Part shown: piece by piece, positions 12,560 to 24,696 of the stretch
Position numbering within the stretch: position 1 is the first letter of the stretch
How the letters are laid out: each line of letters starts with the position of its first letter
From: Macrocystis pyrifera
Lineage: Eukaryota; Sar; Phaeophyceae; Laminariales; Laminariaceae
Assembly: GCA_031763025.1 (NCBI GenBank)
Contig: JASSKH010000007.1
Span: 10,059,930-10,123,929 of the forward strand
Direction: 5' to 3'
DNA: 64,000 nt
Notes under the pieces: generated by a model
Database searches by the model: none
What the model saw: the letters and a program-made list of their open reading frames with translations, nothing else
Told to the model about the DNA's origin: nothing
Made by a program: the position numbers and the translations under genes

Positions 12560-12806
12560 CGTTCTACGATAGAGGTTCGCCCTGAAATTTCTGAGGCTCC
12601 TCACCTGACCTTAAGGAGCTTCATACCTCACCCGAAAACTGACTTTAGCGAAATCAAACTGCATGCCGAGGAATAATCTCATGGCCCAAGAATAGAAGTA
12701 CGTCATTTTTCGAATCAAGATTGGCGTTCCGACTATTTTGGGCTAAGGAGCACCGTCATTCAGAAAACGGTTCAGCGGAAATGTGCTACCCCTCTATCGT
12801 AGAACG
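12560..12806 (+). mobile_element. 247-bp MITE family B, copy 1
   Basis: It is bounded by a 16-bp perfect inverted repeat, CGTTCTACGATAGAGG at the left and its complement at the right. A second copy in opposite orientation lies at 42252-42610 with internal blocks such as aggctcctcac and acccgaaaactgac conserved. No coding capacity is present. Confidence 0.8.
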
Positions 12807-13546
12807 CGTCTGACGTATTGTTAGGGTGTTAACGAAACTCTTGTCCCCATAACACACCTCAAACGGATAACGTACATGGCCGATAAAACACTTAGCGCTA
12901 TATTGATAATGTGCTACAGGAAGCGTGTACGCAATTTATGTACAGTAATAACTCAAGTTGGCAGATAACGCACATCCCCTCTCTAACATCAACAATTATT
13001 ATAGGTAAACCTTTCGTTACTGTGTTGCCAAGATACATTACGTTACTGATTTAATGTTGGGGCCGAGGTCGTTCCAACGTGATGTTGCGACGTTCCCCTT
13101 TGAGTCTTGCCGAGATTAACATGTGTTACCTGTGTTAGTGGTAAAGCGGCGTCGCGGAGAAACATAATAATGTAGCCGTGTTATCCAATTTCGCCGAAAT
13201 CCCAGCAGGGGACGCCTACAGAAATATATCCGAGAGGGGAGGATGATATAGCATCCCCCGTAAAAAACGCATCGATAATTTTACAGCCCCTGAACAGCAG
13301 GGATTTTCAGGAGGGATCCCCGCAAAAAACGCGTAAAAAAAACGCCGGTACGTTATCCATCTACAACGTAATCTGCATACTCGCACGTACGAGCTAACAC
13401 AGCAGTAACACAGTAACATTATGTTTCAGAGACCTCCGCATTTAGGCTAACATCCTAATAGAAACATAGTGTTACGTATCGACCGGTTAGGACTGTAACG
13501 TTGCTAACATAGGTTATATGTTACGCTATCCGACCCTCAGGCAATC

Positions 13547-13600
13547 AGACTACGGCCATGCATGATAATGAGTACACTCCCCTCCACCTCCCCTCCCCCC
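13547..13600 (+). mobile_element. 3' fragment of C-tailed SINE
   Basis: It contains actacggccatgcatgataa, gagtacac and a C-rich tail, which is the conserved 3' end of the SINE family described at 30731. It is the only fragment found outside the LRRC9 and SHMT genes. Confidence 0.7.
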
Positions 13601-13897
13601 TGTCTGGGACTCAAAAACAAAAATAGGGTGTCCATCTTTTTTCCCGTGTACCCTTAGTTGAGCAGCTTTTCTCTAATGGAAAACCCCGCCACCACCAACG
13701 GAAGTATTCGCATTTCCAGGCTACAAGTATTATTGTTTTCGTCCCCAAAGTACATCCTAAGGCAATGCGTGGTCTACCGGTGGTGTGCAGGGGACGACCG
13801 CTCCGCTCAGCAGTGTTCTCATCATTAACAACGCATTGCACGTGCCTTCGCCCATCTTCCCTTCCATCCTCCCTCCCCCTTTGGTTGCCACCCCCTC

Positions 13898-14044
13898 ATG
13901 TCAGAATTCAGCACCAAAAGCAACGCAACAGGAAGGGCCGCTTCTACATCAACCTTCGTGCCGGTGCTAGCGGTACTCGTGCTCGCAGCCCTGGCAGCTT
14001 TGTACGTGGCATGTTCGGGCACCAACAAACAGCCCGATGCGTGA
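13898..14044 (+). CDS. Small single-pass membrane protein candidate, 48 aa
   Basis: The frame runs from an ATG at 13898 to a TGA at 14042-14044. The N-terminus is Ser/Thr-rich (MSEFSTKSNATGRAASTSTF). It is followed by one hydrophobic helix (FVPVLAVLVLAALAALYVAC) and a short polar tail. The single, uninterrupted 20-residue hydrophobic segment is the main support. The same ATG sits beside a possible CAG acceptor, so the stretch may instead be an exon. Downstream plus-strand sequence to 14452 also reads open but has no recognised domain. Confidence 0.35.
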   Translation: MSEFSTKSNATGRAASTSTFVPVLAVLVLAALAALYVACSGTNKQPDA

Positions 14045-14452
14045 TTATCGCATGCGACGGCGTGTTGTTTCGGTGGATGGCGTGTGTTTCGTCGATACCG
14101 ATCCTGGAGGGGGGTGTGACTCACCTTCGCGGCCACAAAATCTCACTACAGTACGACTCGTGTAAATACTTTTATTTACTTTTGATAGGGCAGTATTGTC
14201 CTGATTGTATTTTCGGTGGCGAGTTTTTGTCCTCTGTCCCATCGGTTCGATAAAACCTTGGTGGTTGGAGACCAATGTACGCAGCGGCTGTGGACCGATA
14301 GAACCTTGATGATTTTGGACACTGAAACGGTCTGGAATCTACGGATTGACGGCCTTGGTGGTGAGAGCTATAGTATCAGGCCTACAGACACCATGAAGGC
14401 GCCGAGTTCGGGGTCGTTGACGTTGCACGACGCCATCCGCACCATCGACTAG

Positions 14453-15272
14453 AAGTGTTTCACGTCTCTAATCGTGCCAATTTAGGAGAATACGAAAGAG
14501 AAGTCAGCCCGACCGCTGCAGCAGCGCCCAGACGTTATGCTTTCGCCGCCTGGTGTACGTTTTGGGTCTGTGGATCTACAAGTGAGGGCAATTGTGTACG
14601 GTACGGGGCTGGGGACTGGACGGGTTTTTTTCTTGGTCCATTTACAGGTTCTTGCCAACGCAGTGCCGGGTCGGGCTTAACTGGAACGGCACTTTTTTTT
14701 AAGAATTCAGTGCCCGCCACTGCGTCTGTACGGAGCAAGGGTCCTCGCCTCCAGGTACCGGCAACATATGGGTGCAACGGTGACGGGATGCGAATCTGTT
14801 GGTTTACTTCATTTCTGGCCTTCTCCGCGTGTGTGCATAATTCTGACAGCCCCGAAGACTGCACAGAGGGATATCCCGCCGCCGTTTATTTTGACCGTCA
14901 GCGATCGCGTCGGCCTAGCAGAGTGTCTCTAAACTTCGGCAAGTGTCCATAGGACATCGTACTATTCAAACGCATGACCAGCAGTCGCCGTTTCCTGCCG
15001 TACTACGTAGCGATGAAGACGCCGTGCCTTCGCAAGCGCATCATTCGCTAAAGTCCCACTGTTAGGGGCGCATTTTTTTTTTCAGCAATTGTGTCGCGCG
15101 TGACTTGCGTCAACATGTCTACCCTGCTCTCCGCTCAATGTTATAGAGTTTTGCTGTTGCCGACTGCTCACACGTACAGAAAATCAACCATTTCGCCGAA
15201 TCGCCGAGAGAAGGGACTTAATTTCGCCGGTCAGACCGAGCCTTGCCCTCACAGCGGGTTCGGTTTCCCGCC
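14453..15272. other. Unassigned region with conflicting open frames
   Basis: Both strands have open frames at about 14455-14952 (plus) and 14535-14864 (minus). Neither shows a domain, so the strand cannot be decided. Confidence 0.3.
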
Positions 15273-16331
15273 TCATTTTGGCAAAAGAAAAGAAGCGTCG
15301 TAGGGCTCGCTAATTTTTCTTGTTGTGTCCCTCATACTACCTAGTCTTTCTGAGACGCCACCTAAAAGTGTTCCTGTCTGCCTACCCGACCGTGAAGTAT
15401 CACCGCTAGATCGTACAGGACGGACACTCCCCTGTCTATTTCCTGGCCGCTGTCGTTGCAAATTCACAGTTTTAGGTTCCTCTCTGACAACCCCAGGGTC
15501 TCTCTTCTCTGCTTTTTCACCTAATTGCGCCTGGGCGACGCATCGGCCATGTTGACGCTTCCCGCAGATTGTGCACGATGCTCTGCCCTCCCCGTTTGTC
15601 TTACCACAAACAGCGCAACTCCAAAAACGCTCGATGGTGCCATGGTCTGCCGCTTCGAGTTCCTCTATTCCTACCCGCGCCGAAGGCCCAATGCTCACCC
15701 CAGCCGAGGGCGATTGACTTTCGCCGCCATCAGCCCGCAGCAAAAATCGCACTGCCTTGGCCCGTGGTCCTCCGGTTGGGTCAGGCGAAGATACGCCTCC
15801 TTTGTCCAAACGGACAGGTGGAAACAGCCGTGCCACGCGCTTTAAACACGACGATGACACTTCTCCCCCGATTCTCCCACTGGCCTCAGGTTCCCCTCCA
15901 TGTAATTTTGTTGTTGTCGTGTACAAATCGCCAGAGCTAGGCGCGGGGCCGACACCTTTCAAGCCAGGAAACTGTCGGCCGGCCTGAGTAGATCTTCCTA
16001 AAGATTGCGGGGTTGGATCCACGCTCACATAATCAACACTTTCTCGGATGGTTGGAGGTCCCCGAGACGGAGTGACCCGGTCAGGTAACGACTCAGAGAT
16101 TTCCAGTCTGCTCACTAGCAGAGGCGAGACGTTGTCGTTGGTGCGATGACCCACGGCCTGGTGATCACCGTCACCGCTCGAAACCAAGGTGTTGCGTCCG
16201 CGATGCGAGCTGCTTGTCGTAACCACTCTGTTTTCTTCACCATCAACGTGTGGGCCTGCTCCGGTGGCCAGGAGGTCTGTCCGTCGAGCAACTTCTCGAC
16301 GCAGGTGGCACACGACTGCTGAAGACGGCAT
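15273..16331 (-). CDS. RanBP2-type zinc-finger protein, 352 aa
   Basis: An uninterrupted minus-strand frame of 352 codons runs from an ATG at 16331, with an in-frame stop upstream, to a TGA at 15273. The middle and N-terminal parts are Ser/Gly/Arg/Pro-rich and look disordered. At about residues 235-260 it carries a clear RanBP2/NZF-type finger, FWSCAVCGKTNGEGRASC followed by TICGKR, giving W-x-C-x2-C-x10-C-x2-C with the conserved Asn after the first knuckle. Such fingers bind RNA or ubiquitin, and the sequence does not say which. A lone intronless gene is unusual in a window whose confirmed genes have many introns; it could be a single large exon of a longer gene. The C-terminal tail is basic and Ser/Arg-rich. 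Confidence 0.65.
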   Translation of the reverse strand: MPSSAVVCHLRREVARRTDLLATGAGPHVDGEENRVVTTSSSHRGRNTLVSSGDGDHQAVGHRTNDNVSPLLVSRLEISESLPDRVTPSRGPPTIRESVDYVSVDPTPQSLGRSTQAGRQFPGLKGVGPAPSSGDLYTTTTKLHGGEPEASGRIGGEVSSSCLKRVARLFPPVRLDKGGVSSPDPTGGPRAKAVRFLLRADGGESQSPSAGVSIGPSARVGIEELEAADHGTIERFWSCAVCGKTNGEGRASCTICGKRQHGRCVAQAQLGEKAEKRDPGVVREEPKTVNLQRQRPGNRQGSVRPVRSSGDTSRSGRQTGTLLGGVSERLGSMRDTTRKISEPYDASFLLPK

Positions 16332-17203
16332 CGCATCCAGTTTTCGGCATAGGTATCTTTAGTAGTGATGCAAGAACCCGGCAGCAGGAGGAGGAAGGGC
16401 GTACAAGGATGACGGCAGGGGAGGGTGTCGTCGCGGACATCGCACGAAAGAGGAATTGAGCACATCGTTGAAAGCGAAGAAAACCTTTAGCATCGTACAC
16501 TTAGGCGTTTCGCACAAACGATTCCGAACTTACTTTGGGTTCTGCAACAAAAATTTGGAACTAACTGTAAAGCGATAGACTGTGACCGGCGTGATACTCT
16601 CTTTTCTGCAGGCAAATGCGCTACCTTGCTTGTGCATCCCGAACACTTCGTTTCGCTATGGCCCGGCATGTTTGACGCCTCATCGCACTTAACCCTCGAC
16701 AACGGCGAATCATGTCAAATGCAAATTGCACAACATGGACTCCAGTCACAGGTTATCCCACCTGCTTTACATTTGGTTTAGTTTCGTCTGGTGACTATAC
16801 GTATGGCTACTTTACATTGGGAACAATACAATTGGCTACTTTAGATTCGGTTACTTCATGCTTTGGTTACTTTACATTTGGCTACTTTACTTTGGGTTAC
16901 TCCGGAATGAGCGATGATCGCTCACTTTGCGGACAAATGCGCGGCCATGTCGGCACGAGCACGCTGGCACGCTTCCATCCCCCCTGATGACATGCTCCAC
17001 CCGGTGATCTCGCGTTCGAAATCAGTATAGATTTCAGTAGCGGCGGCATCAGTGCCGGTACAGTATGGTGTTTCCGAGCCTGGCAAGGACAAACAGATGG
17101 TCGTCGGCAGCAGTTGGTGTACTTGGAGTACAGACATACTTAAAGTACTCAGAACAACAACGGTATTGAAGGGTTGGCCAGGTAGGTGCTTTACAACTGG
17201 TGC

Positions 17204-17815
17204 TTAGAGGCCGGAGTTGAGGCGAAACGTGTGGGTCTCATCGTAATCGGCGTTCGTCTTGTACTTCTCCAGCTCTGAGCTACGGACATGCTGGCTAGTT
17301 TCACGCGCTATCGATATGACTCGTGATGCTTCAAGGATCTTGCCACACCCACATTGGTTAGTTGCGGAGTAGTTGTTACTCGACAACAAACGTGGAGATG
17401 CATGCCCCCGCGATTCGTCGATCGCGCCACTCTCATTGAAGGAAATCGTTGAATTGCGGGTTGTCGTCTTCGGTCCAGATCCTGGTTTTTTCCATCCACT
17501 CGAAGACCGCACTTCTGTTATGGGGACTGCAACAAGCGAGTCGATGGCGGCTTTTTTACCGCCCCCATTAACGACGGCACAGGCACCTTCATCAGGTGCT
17601 GGGTCTACGGTGCTGCCAGTACCACCTTCGGCATTGCTGTCCTGGTCGATCAGCTCGCGCCCTGTGCGGGATGTCTCAGAACATGATGACGAGGATGTGC
17701 CGTCGATGTCGTCGAGTGGACACCATTGCACTTCGCTGCTCTCGGAAAGGGTTTGGGGGACAATCGGCGTGTGTGTTTGTGTGTGAAGGCTCATTGAGGC
17801 GTCAATTCGTCGCAT
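17204..17815 (-). CDS. Ser/acidic-rich hypothetical protein, 203 aa
   Basis: The frame opens at an ATG (17815) with a second Met at codon 8 and ends at a TAG at 17204. It is Ser-, Thr-, Asp- and Gly-rich (for example DDIDGTSSSSCSETSRTG) with a short Cys pair in NQCGCGKILEASRVISI. It is likely disordered, with no domain recognised. It lies upstream of the zinc-finger ORF on the same strand and might belong to the same transcription unit, but its stop codon argues against a direct fusion unless it is spliced before 17204. Confidence 0.4.
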   Translation of the reverse strand: MRRIDASMSLHTQTHTPIVPQTLSESSEVQWCPLDDIDGTSSSSCSETSRTGRELIDQDSNAEGGTGSTVDPAPDEGACAVVNGGGKKAAIDSLVAVPITEVRSSSGWKKPGSGPKTTTRNSTISFNESGAIDESRGHASPRLLSSNNYSATNQCGCGKILEASRVISIARETSQHVRSSELEKYKTNADYDETHTFRLNSGL

Positions 17816-18788
17816 AACGGGAATACCTCATCACGAGGTGGAAAGTGTCGGGGGCACGAAGAACTAAAAACAGCAAATGCGGCGAAGCGTCTTGCCCATC
17901 CGTGGCTGGTTGTGACATACTGTACTCCTTCAATGGTGCCGTATATACCTCACTGTACATTAATGTAGGGACCATTTGGGTGTTAATATTAGTACCCCAA
18001 CGGTCGTTCAATTTCCCGGCGGACAGAGTGCTAGTAGTCCTCAACCTGACCGCCATGTATGTATGATGCATTACCAAATAACAGAAACCGCAAGAAGAGC
18101 ACGACAATCGCACCACAATGCACCACCCTTGCGCGAGTGAACCCCTCTAATTCCGCGTGAGCGTTGACGAGAACGCCGCGAGTTGTTGTTGCATTTCCGC
18201 ACAGCGCACATATACCAGAAATTACATGGAAGCAGCAGTAGTCAAGGGGTTGATAGTGTATCTTCCTAGGGTAGCTATTTAGGCACTCTGATTGGCCAAG
18301 GGTATATTATACGAGGCTCAATCAACCTAGAGTATTCCCAGCAACAGCATACGAAAACCTAGAGTCTTTGCACGCACAGCATCCAAGTCGGCCGAGTCAA
18401 CCTAGAGTCTTACCAAGCCTAGCACACCACTGACACAGGGTCAGGGTTAGGCTTCGGGTCCGAGGGTCGGCTTCAGGCGCCAAACACAAAACCTCCGGGA
18501 CTATTCAGCATCAAAAGGTGTGACCACACGCATCCATGGAAGATCCGTTCAATTGACGTGCTAGCTCAGTGACGACGGTTCTACTTGCTTACCAGCTGTG
18601 TTTTGTCTGGACCATAGGCGTGGGTCTGGCTCCGCAGCGGATCTGAAAGCGAATCGAGGCAAGTTACTGTGAGGGAAAAAATCCGGGTTCCGGGGGGCTG
18701 TACTGTAAAGTTATCACTGTATCAGTGGGTCGAACAACCAACTCATCGCGTAGTATATCGAAGGGACATGTCACACGGACATAATGTT
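17816..18788. other. No gene; short imperfect repeats
   Basis: No coding frame is convincing. The phrase acctagagtct or a variant recurs three times in 18328-18415, marking a short degenerate repeat. Confidence 0.4.
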
Positions 18789-20370
18789 TTCACACCTTGG
18801 ATAACGTAACACTCAACGTTTTATGTTAATGTTGGGCGTCAGCGTAAAAACAAACTAAAATTACGTTACTACGTTACTACTTTATGGATTTTGTGATAAC
18901 ATAATGTTGGTGTGATATAATATTGGCGGGCGATCGCGTAACATTATGTTAGAGTGTTACCTTGATCCCGTAGTGACCGCAGTAGATGTGTTGCGGTGTT
19001 AGGGTAACACTTTGCTAACATGTTAGCGGATTCCTTGTGGCTGTCGTATAACACACGTTGAAAGGATAACGTACATGGTAAATTAAACGTTATTATGTTA
19101 CCGTGTTAGCGACATCAGCCCGTAGCGAGTAACGTTATGTTACAATAGTGTGTCAGCGGGATTCTTACTTGCTACCGTAACACCCTTTGCACGGACAACG
19201 TACACGGCCAAATAAACGCGTAGATAACACTATGTTAGTGTGTTGGTGAAATACCTAGTGGCCATCGTAACACATCTTAGAGGGATGACGTATATCGTCA
19301 ATACAACGTTAACATTATGTTACCGTATCAGCCACAGCAGCAGTCCGTATCGAACGACGTCATGTGAGGGTGTTAATGGATGTCTTGCTACCATAACATA
19401 CGTCCAACGGATAGCGCATAATATGATCGATAAAACACTGGCATTATGTCAATGTGTTAGCTCGTGTGCAATGTATGTAGCACTTGACAAAAGTTAGCAG
19501 AAAACGTACACCCCCAATCTAACGTCAACAATATGTTACTGCCGTGTTAGCTCGTACGTGGGAGTGTGCAGATTACGTTATAGATGCAAAACGTACTGTG
19601 TTATAGGTGGATAACGTACTGTGTTACAGATGGATAACGCACTGGCGGGGTTTCCAGAAAAAAAGAGGCTTTCTTGTTGTGAGGATCCCTCCTAAATATC
19701 CCCTGTTTTGGGGTTTTAAAATATGGAGGTTTCTTTTTACCGGGGATACCATGCCATCCTCCCCCCCTGGGATATTTTTGTAGGTATCCCCTATTGGGAT
19801 GTCGGCGAAATTGGATAACACGGCTACGTTATGTTACTCCCACACGCCGCTTTACCACTAACACAGGTAACACATTTTAGATATCGGGAAGATCCAAAGG
19901 GTAACGCAGTAACATTACGTTAGAACGACTTCGGCCCCAACGGTAACTCAGTGACATAATGTTGGACCCGTGGATTGATGTTTATTGCAACACGGTAACG
20001 GAACGTTACCATCGGATCTTTACTGACGGTAACACCGTAACACATTGTTACAGAGACCTCCGCGTTTAGGCTGACATCCTAACATATTGTTACGTGTGGG
20101 CCGACTGTGACGTATCTAACGTACGTTAAGTGTTATATACATTATCCGAGCCTAAGGCAATCACATGGGGCGTCCGGATAACGTAGTGCTAGTAGTGCTG
20201 GCCACTGCGTTATGTTACGTTGTTAATGTGTTATTTGTAACACAATGTTATGTGTTAGTATTGTTATATATAACACTCCTCCTAAGGGTAACACTATGTT
20301 AGTGTGTTATATCTAACGCTGAGTCGACAGTAACATTATGTTGCCGTGTTATTTAATAGTAAGCCAGCGT
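18789..20370. repeat. GTTA-rich degenerate repeat block, copy 2
   Basis: This is colinear with 10717-13560 but lacks the MITE and 430-bp insertions. Variants of taacattatgttac and ggataacgtacatgg recur throughout, with shared anchors at 18789-18910 and 18932-19015. No gene was seen. Confidence 0.65.
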
Positions 20371-21670
20371 ATGGCTCTTGACCCTATCACGGAGGCACCG
20401 AGAAGTAGGTTTCTCGTTCCCATTTTCCCCAAATCTGAAAGTCGAGGAACAAATGGGATGAGGGGGCGAGGACCAAGCGAAACGTAGAAAACATGCCGAC
20501 TGTGGCAGACGTTATGCGTGCTTCGTTAGACGAAAGCGTATGGTAACTACGGTGGGGGGAGGGCTGCGGTATCTGAGAAAATAAAGTGTGGGAGACCACC
20601 TACATAAACGCTCCGCCTTTGCCGCATCTCAAGCACGACATAAGCGTATGTTAGTTCCGGAAGAACCGCACGGAGACACGCTACAACACTGCGTGCCGTC
20701 AACCAGGTAAACGCGTTTCGGGTGCATCACACCGCGATCGCATACCTCAGCGCGTATCACCGTCAGAGGGGTCTGGAAAATCATACACGACGTTCCCACG
20801 GTAATCTGGACCAGAAAAGAGGGGACGCCAGCAGGGTGGATCCCTTTTCGGGAAAGCCTCCTTGTTGTATGGGGAGACAGTGATTGAGTACCACTCCGTG
20901 AGCGACATCGCAGTTCTACAACAGCACGACAAAGTAGAAAGAGGCTAGGAAAAAACAGACCATCCCGCCCGCCCATCGTTGGTAGCGAGGTGTACCGTCG
21001 ACAACGACATCAGCTTTGTTAGTGTTTATTTTACTGGGGTACCTACTCTCTGCGACGAGGTGCCGCGTTGATTGCCAGACAACCAACGCGGGAGTAGTAA
21101 CCCTGGGTGAGAGTCTCCGGCTGGTCGCAGGGCCTCATTGATCCCAAACTATATACGAATTAACGTACGACGCGATGTTACAACAGTAAATATGCGGATA
21201 TCGATCTGGGCATGTTAGAGTGATAACGTACGTGTTTGGTCAAAGCCGAACACTGTGTTACAATGTTGGTTCAAGGACTGATCACGGCATAACATGATGT
21301 TACTGTACCAGAGCTGGACGAGGTCGAGCAACAACACAACGTTAAGGCGTGTGCACATTCGTGGGTTTCCACTTAGCACTGTGTTACCGCGTTGCCGTGA
21401 TCGCTCTCCTCCAGTGCTAACACGATATTAGTACGTTACCACGTTCCTGTTAGGCCCCATAATGTAGATAAGTGTTGTCTGGGTGTTACGTTGTCCGAGG
21501 TGCGAATGTTTTAGCTATCTTGGATCCAGGCCTTAATCTCATCACAGGCTGACTCTCGCCAACTACGTACACGTTATTAGCTCTATTTTAGCTCTACGTA
21601 TGCCGGTACGTACTGCTGTAGTTTAGGGGCTGGGACCTTCGCTGCATTGAATTAGGTACATGTATCGTAC
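20371..21670. other. No gene recognised; includes a dispersed hairpin repeat
   Basis: Open frames at about 20629-20976 lack domain or splice support. The 20965-21165 part is a dispersed repeat listed separately, and 21170-21500 again shows GTTA-rich repeat sequence. Confidence 0.35.
20965..21165. repeat. ~200-bp dispersed repeat with conserved hairpin, copy 1
   Basis: It shares ccatcccgcccgcccatc, ctactctctgcgacgagg and gagtctccggctgg with 27110-27320. It contains a GCGTTG...CAACGC hairpin. Confidence 0.65.
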
Positions 21671-21925
21671 CTCGTGAATGTCATGTAAGCAACACTCCAG
21701 CAGCTCCAACGTCGGTGTTTGTTCGGTCTCGCCATTCTGCCGTCTGTCACGAGGTTGCGGCAACCCTACTCCGCTAGTAAGATGGAGTCGATCGCTTGGC
21801 CCGTCATCTACCAATCGCGGCTGCTTCTTCTCAGAGGGGATGATGGTGTCGGTCGCTGCAGCTCTAGCTTTATCGATGTCCGCGAACAAGTCGGTGGCGA
21901 GGCTGTAGAGGGACATCGGGAACAC
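21671..21925 (-). CDS. Unassigned 85-codon internal exon
   Basis: On the minus strand an 85-codon open stretch lies between a TGTAG acceptor and a GAG|GTACGA donor, in phase 0 at both ends. It begins VFPMSLYSLATDLFADIDKA and ends LLECCLHDIHE, with a polar, Arg/Gln-rich middle. The length is an exact multiple of three and it is bounded by consensus splice sites. Flanking exons were not identified and the family is unknown. The opposite strand is also open here but lacks splice support. Confidence 0.42.
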
Positions 21926-22907
21926 CTACAGCTGTACAGCACGCGTACAGCAGTGAACTTTCGTACCGTCCATGGCCACACGGTATAATGCCGAGTTTAA
22001 TGTCGTGTAAGGTCAATGCTGACACTGCAAGCAAAGTCAATTGTGAAATGCCTGCCCTATGATATGTACCTACAGTACGACAAGGCGCGACGGTGTCAGT
22101 AGTACGTACTGCTGTAGTTATTGGACTCTGCCGACGCAGGAGCAGACGGTCAATCCTCACATCGAAGGGAAATAAAAAATGATAAACCAATAAAGCCCCG
22201 GAATGCGGAGGATACAAGGGATACCAACGACCGAAACACACTGGTGGGCGCTTGGAACGTGACTCTTGCCTCTTGGTGCAAAACCCGGCATTCTTTGCCC
22301 ACGTTCTCACTTCTCACTTCCAATCTTCTCGTCAGTCATCGAAAAAACATTCTGAAACCGTCCGAAAAGCGTGTTGATTGGTCGAACATTTTTAGCCAGA
22401 TTTCATTGGTCAAGGTGATGGCATGCGGCGAGATCGATAACGACCACTATTATTCTGCTCAAGAACCCAACTTGCCCATGCGTCGCCCATCGCCCAACCC
22501 GACAGACCCAACTGGATCCACCAGATGGAAACGGCGCAGCCGCTGGTGCCTTCTGAGCCGCTTGACCATGACCTGCTGCCATCCCCGCACTCCCCGACCA
22601 AGACCCGTCGATTATCCCCTGCTATGATTGTGAGCAACACTCTCTCACCTGCCGCACACCTGGTGCAGTTGATTTACGTATTGCACAAACCTGGTAGATG
22701 TTCTACCTGCAGCTTAGAGTTAGGCACCGCTACACCAAACTCATGGCGGACAGTAGCAGGATTGGGAGGTAGCAAGCTCAGGGTGGTGGTCGCATTCGTA
22801 TCCCATTCATAGGATGCGGTTTATCGCACATTGCACATTGCATATTTGGCACTTCTATCACGAGGTGGATGGACTCACAGAATTCAAACTATTCAAACCA
22901 CGATTCG
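21926..22907. other. Possible plus-strand exon, otherwise unassigned
   Basis: A plus-strand frame around 22480-22660 reads QMETAQPLVPSEPLDHDLL and continues Pro/Ser-rich. It looks like coding sequence, but no clear splice boundaries or family were found. Confidence 0.3.
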
Positions 22908-23163
22908 CAGGGCTGGGCACTGGCACAGCAGTATATACTGGCAGTAGTAATCTACTGATTGGCTTGGCCAGTATATTCGCCAGAGTTTTATCATGGGTAT
23001 GCCCAAGAAACACGCCATATTATAGTATGGAAATCCACTAAATGCGTGTCGGGAGGAGAAAGTAGAGAGGAGAGACAGTATACTGCTGCAGTCCAGTATA
23101 CTGATTGATTCTGACAACAGTTAACCAGGTAATCGCTACTGAGTCCGCCAGTGCCCGACCCTG
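22908..23163 (+). mobile_element. 256-bp hAT-like MITE (family C), copy 1
   Basis: The ends CAGGGCTGGGCACTGGC and GCCAGTGCCCGACCCTG form inverted repeats matching at 15 of 17 positions. They start with CAGGG as in hAT-superfamily ends. A second, inverted copy lies at 56231-56466. Internal blocks include ccaagaaacacgcc and tctactgattg. No obvious 8-bp target duplication was found. Confidence 0.7.
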
Positions 23164-24069
23164 AACAATTTGACAATTTGGCTTGTTCTGCCCGTGCTCG
23201 CAGTATTTTGAGGTCCTGTATTGCGGATACTACTGCCATCAATAGTAACCAGTACTGGCAGTATTCGTCCGCTAGCAAAGCTCGACTGCGAGTACCTGCA
23301 GTACTAAAAGCTTTCAAATACTCTCAGCATTGTGCTGCATTGCCGTACTCTCTGTACTTCGAGGTTTCGGGGTTCGATGCTGCGGGTACTGTCGGTACTC
23401 GCAGTAGTAGTTTGGGCGGACACTGCCAGTATCTGTATGTCTGTGTGCTGAGTATATAATTGGTAGTATTTTGGGGTTCTGTATTGCGGATACTGCAAGT
23501 ACATACTGCGAGTACTCACAGTACAACAACAGTAAATACTCTCTATGCTCTCACTCCCAGTATACCCGGAGTTTGAAGTATACTGGGAATAGTACCGATG
23601 CTGTTGTGGGTACTGAAATACCAGGAGATGTGTAAATGTAAATACGCACAACAGCAGTCCTACTATTGGTGTACACCAGGTGATACACAGCAGTATAAAT
23701 ATACCTCAACCTGATCTGATCCGTTTTTGATCGGCGGATCTCTCCCGCCTCTGACCGTCTTTCCTAGCGGTTTCTTCGCCGGGGCGTGCCCCCTCCACGC
23801 TTGAAACGCCCGGCGTCGGAGGATCCGCCCCCTAAGCGCCGTAGCGCCTGCGCGAAGCCTTGACGTTTAGATCTACGGAGGAATCTCCGAAAATCCCTGC
23901 CCTGTCAGTGTTTTGGCCCATGATCTCTCGTCAGAGTGTATGCATTCGCGTGGTTCTTTCCGGCACGTCCTCTCCGACCTTCGACCCATGGGGAGGGTCA
24001 ACTATCCGGCTTAGTTGAGAGCTAGCATCCATAAAAAATTATGCCAAGGATATATCAGAGAGATATCGC
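23164..24069. repeat. CAGTA/TACTG-rich stretch and unassigned sequence
   Basis: From 23164 to 23700 the pentamer CAGTA or its complement recurs densely, and ttctgtattgcggatact-type phrases occur twice (about 23214 and 23474), suggesting internal duplication. Nothing is recognised from 23.7 to 24.07 kb. Confidence 0.45.
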
Positions 24070-24696
24070 ATGTCACCGACAGCCAGCAGCACTTATGACA
24101 GCCAGCAGCACTCATGGTGTGTACGCTATCGTACAGCGGCAGCTGCTGTGGAGCTGTACTACGTGGCTGCGGAGATGTACAGCTCCAGCAGGAGTGCTAC
24201 AACAGCTGCTGTGACGGCACCTTTTTACGGAGCTGCGCTGTCGACTATCGCGTACTCCCTGAGTTAGAAGTTAGTTACGCCACCTTCTAAGATTCCGCCG
24301 CTTTTCGGTTAATCGGCAAGTAATCGTCTGCATTCTGCCGCCTGTTCATTTCTCAATTCGCTATTATTGTGAAGACATACAATAACTTCATCTCACACTT
24401 CTCTTGCATCGAGTCTCAGCCTCCTCCTACTCCTCTACTTTATACTCCCTTCACGCGAGTCTGCGACCGGCGGCCGTCCAGGCCGCCGGCGTAGCCCCTT
24501 GTATATACTGGTATGCTACGTACATACGAGTACGTACAAAAGAAATCGTGACCGGGACGGTGCTGCAGCCAGCTAAATACGCGTGTACGAGTGAAGCTGG
24601 AATCTCGCGATGCGATTCCATCCATCGGCCCTATTTCATACACCGCCATGGGTATGAATACGGATAGAAACGCCCTCGATACCAAGAGATATCCCG

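Larger units (their letters stand above)
10717..13560. repeat. GTTA-rich degenerate repeat block, copy 1
   Basis: This AT-leaning block is full of palindrome-like variants of GTAACATTATGTTA and of the phrase ggataacgtacatgg, roughly every 60-120 bases. It is largely non-coding. It aligns in order with the block at 18789-20370: both open with ggataacgtaacact, and both later carry ttggcgggcgat followed by gagtgttaccttgatcccgt. This copy is longer because MITEs and a duplicated unit of about 430 bp are inserted. Confidence 0.65.
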
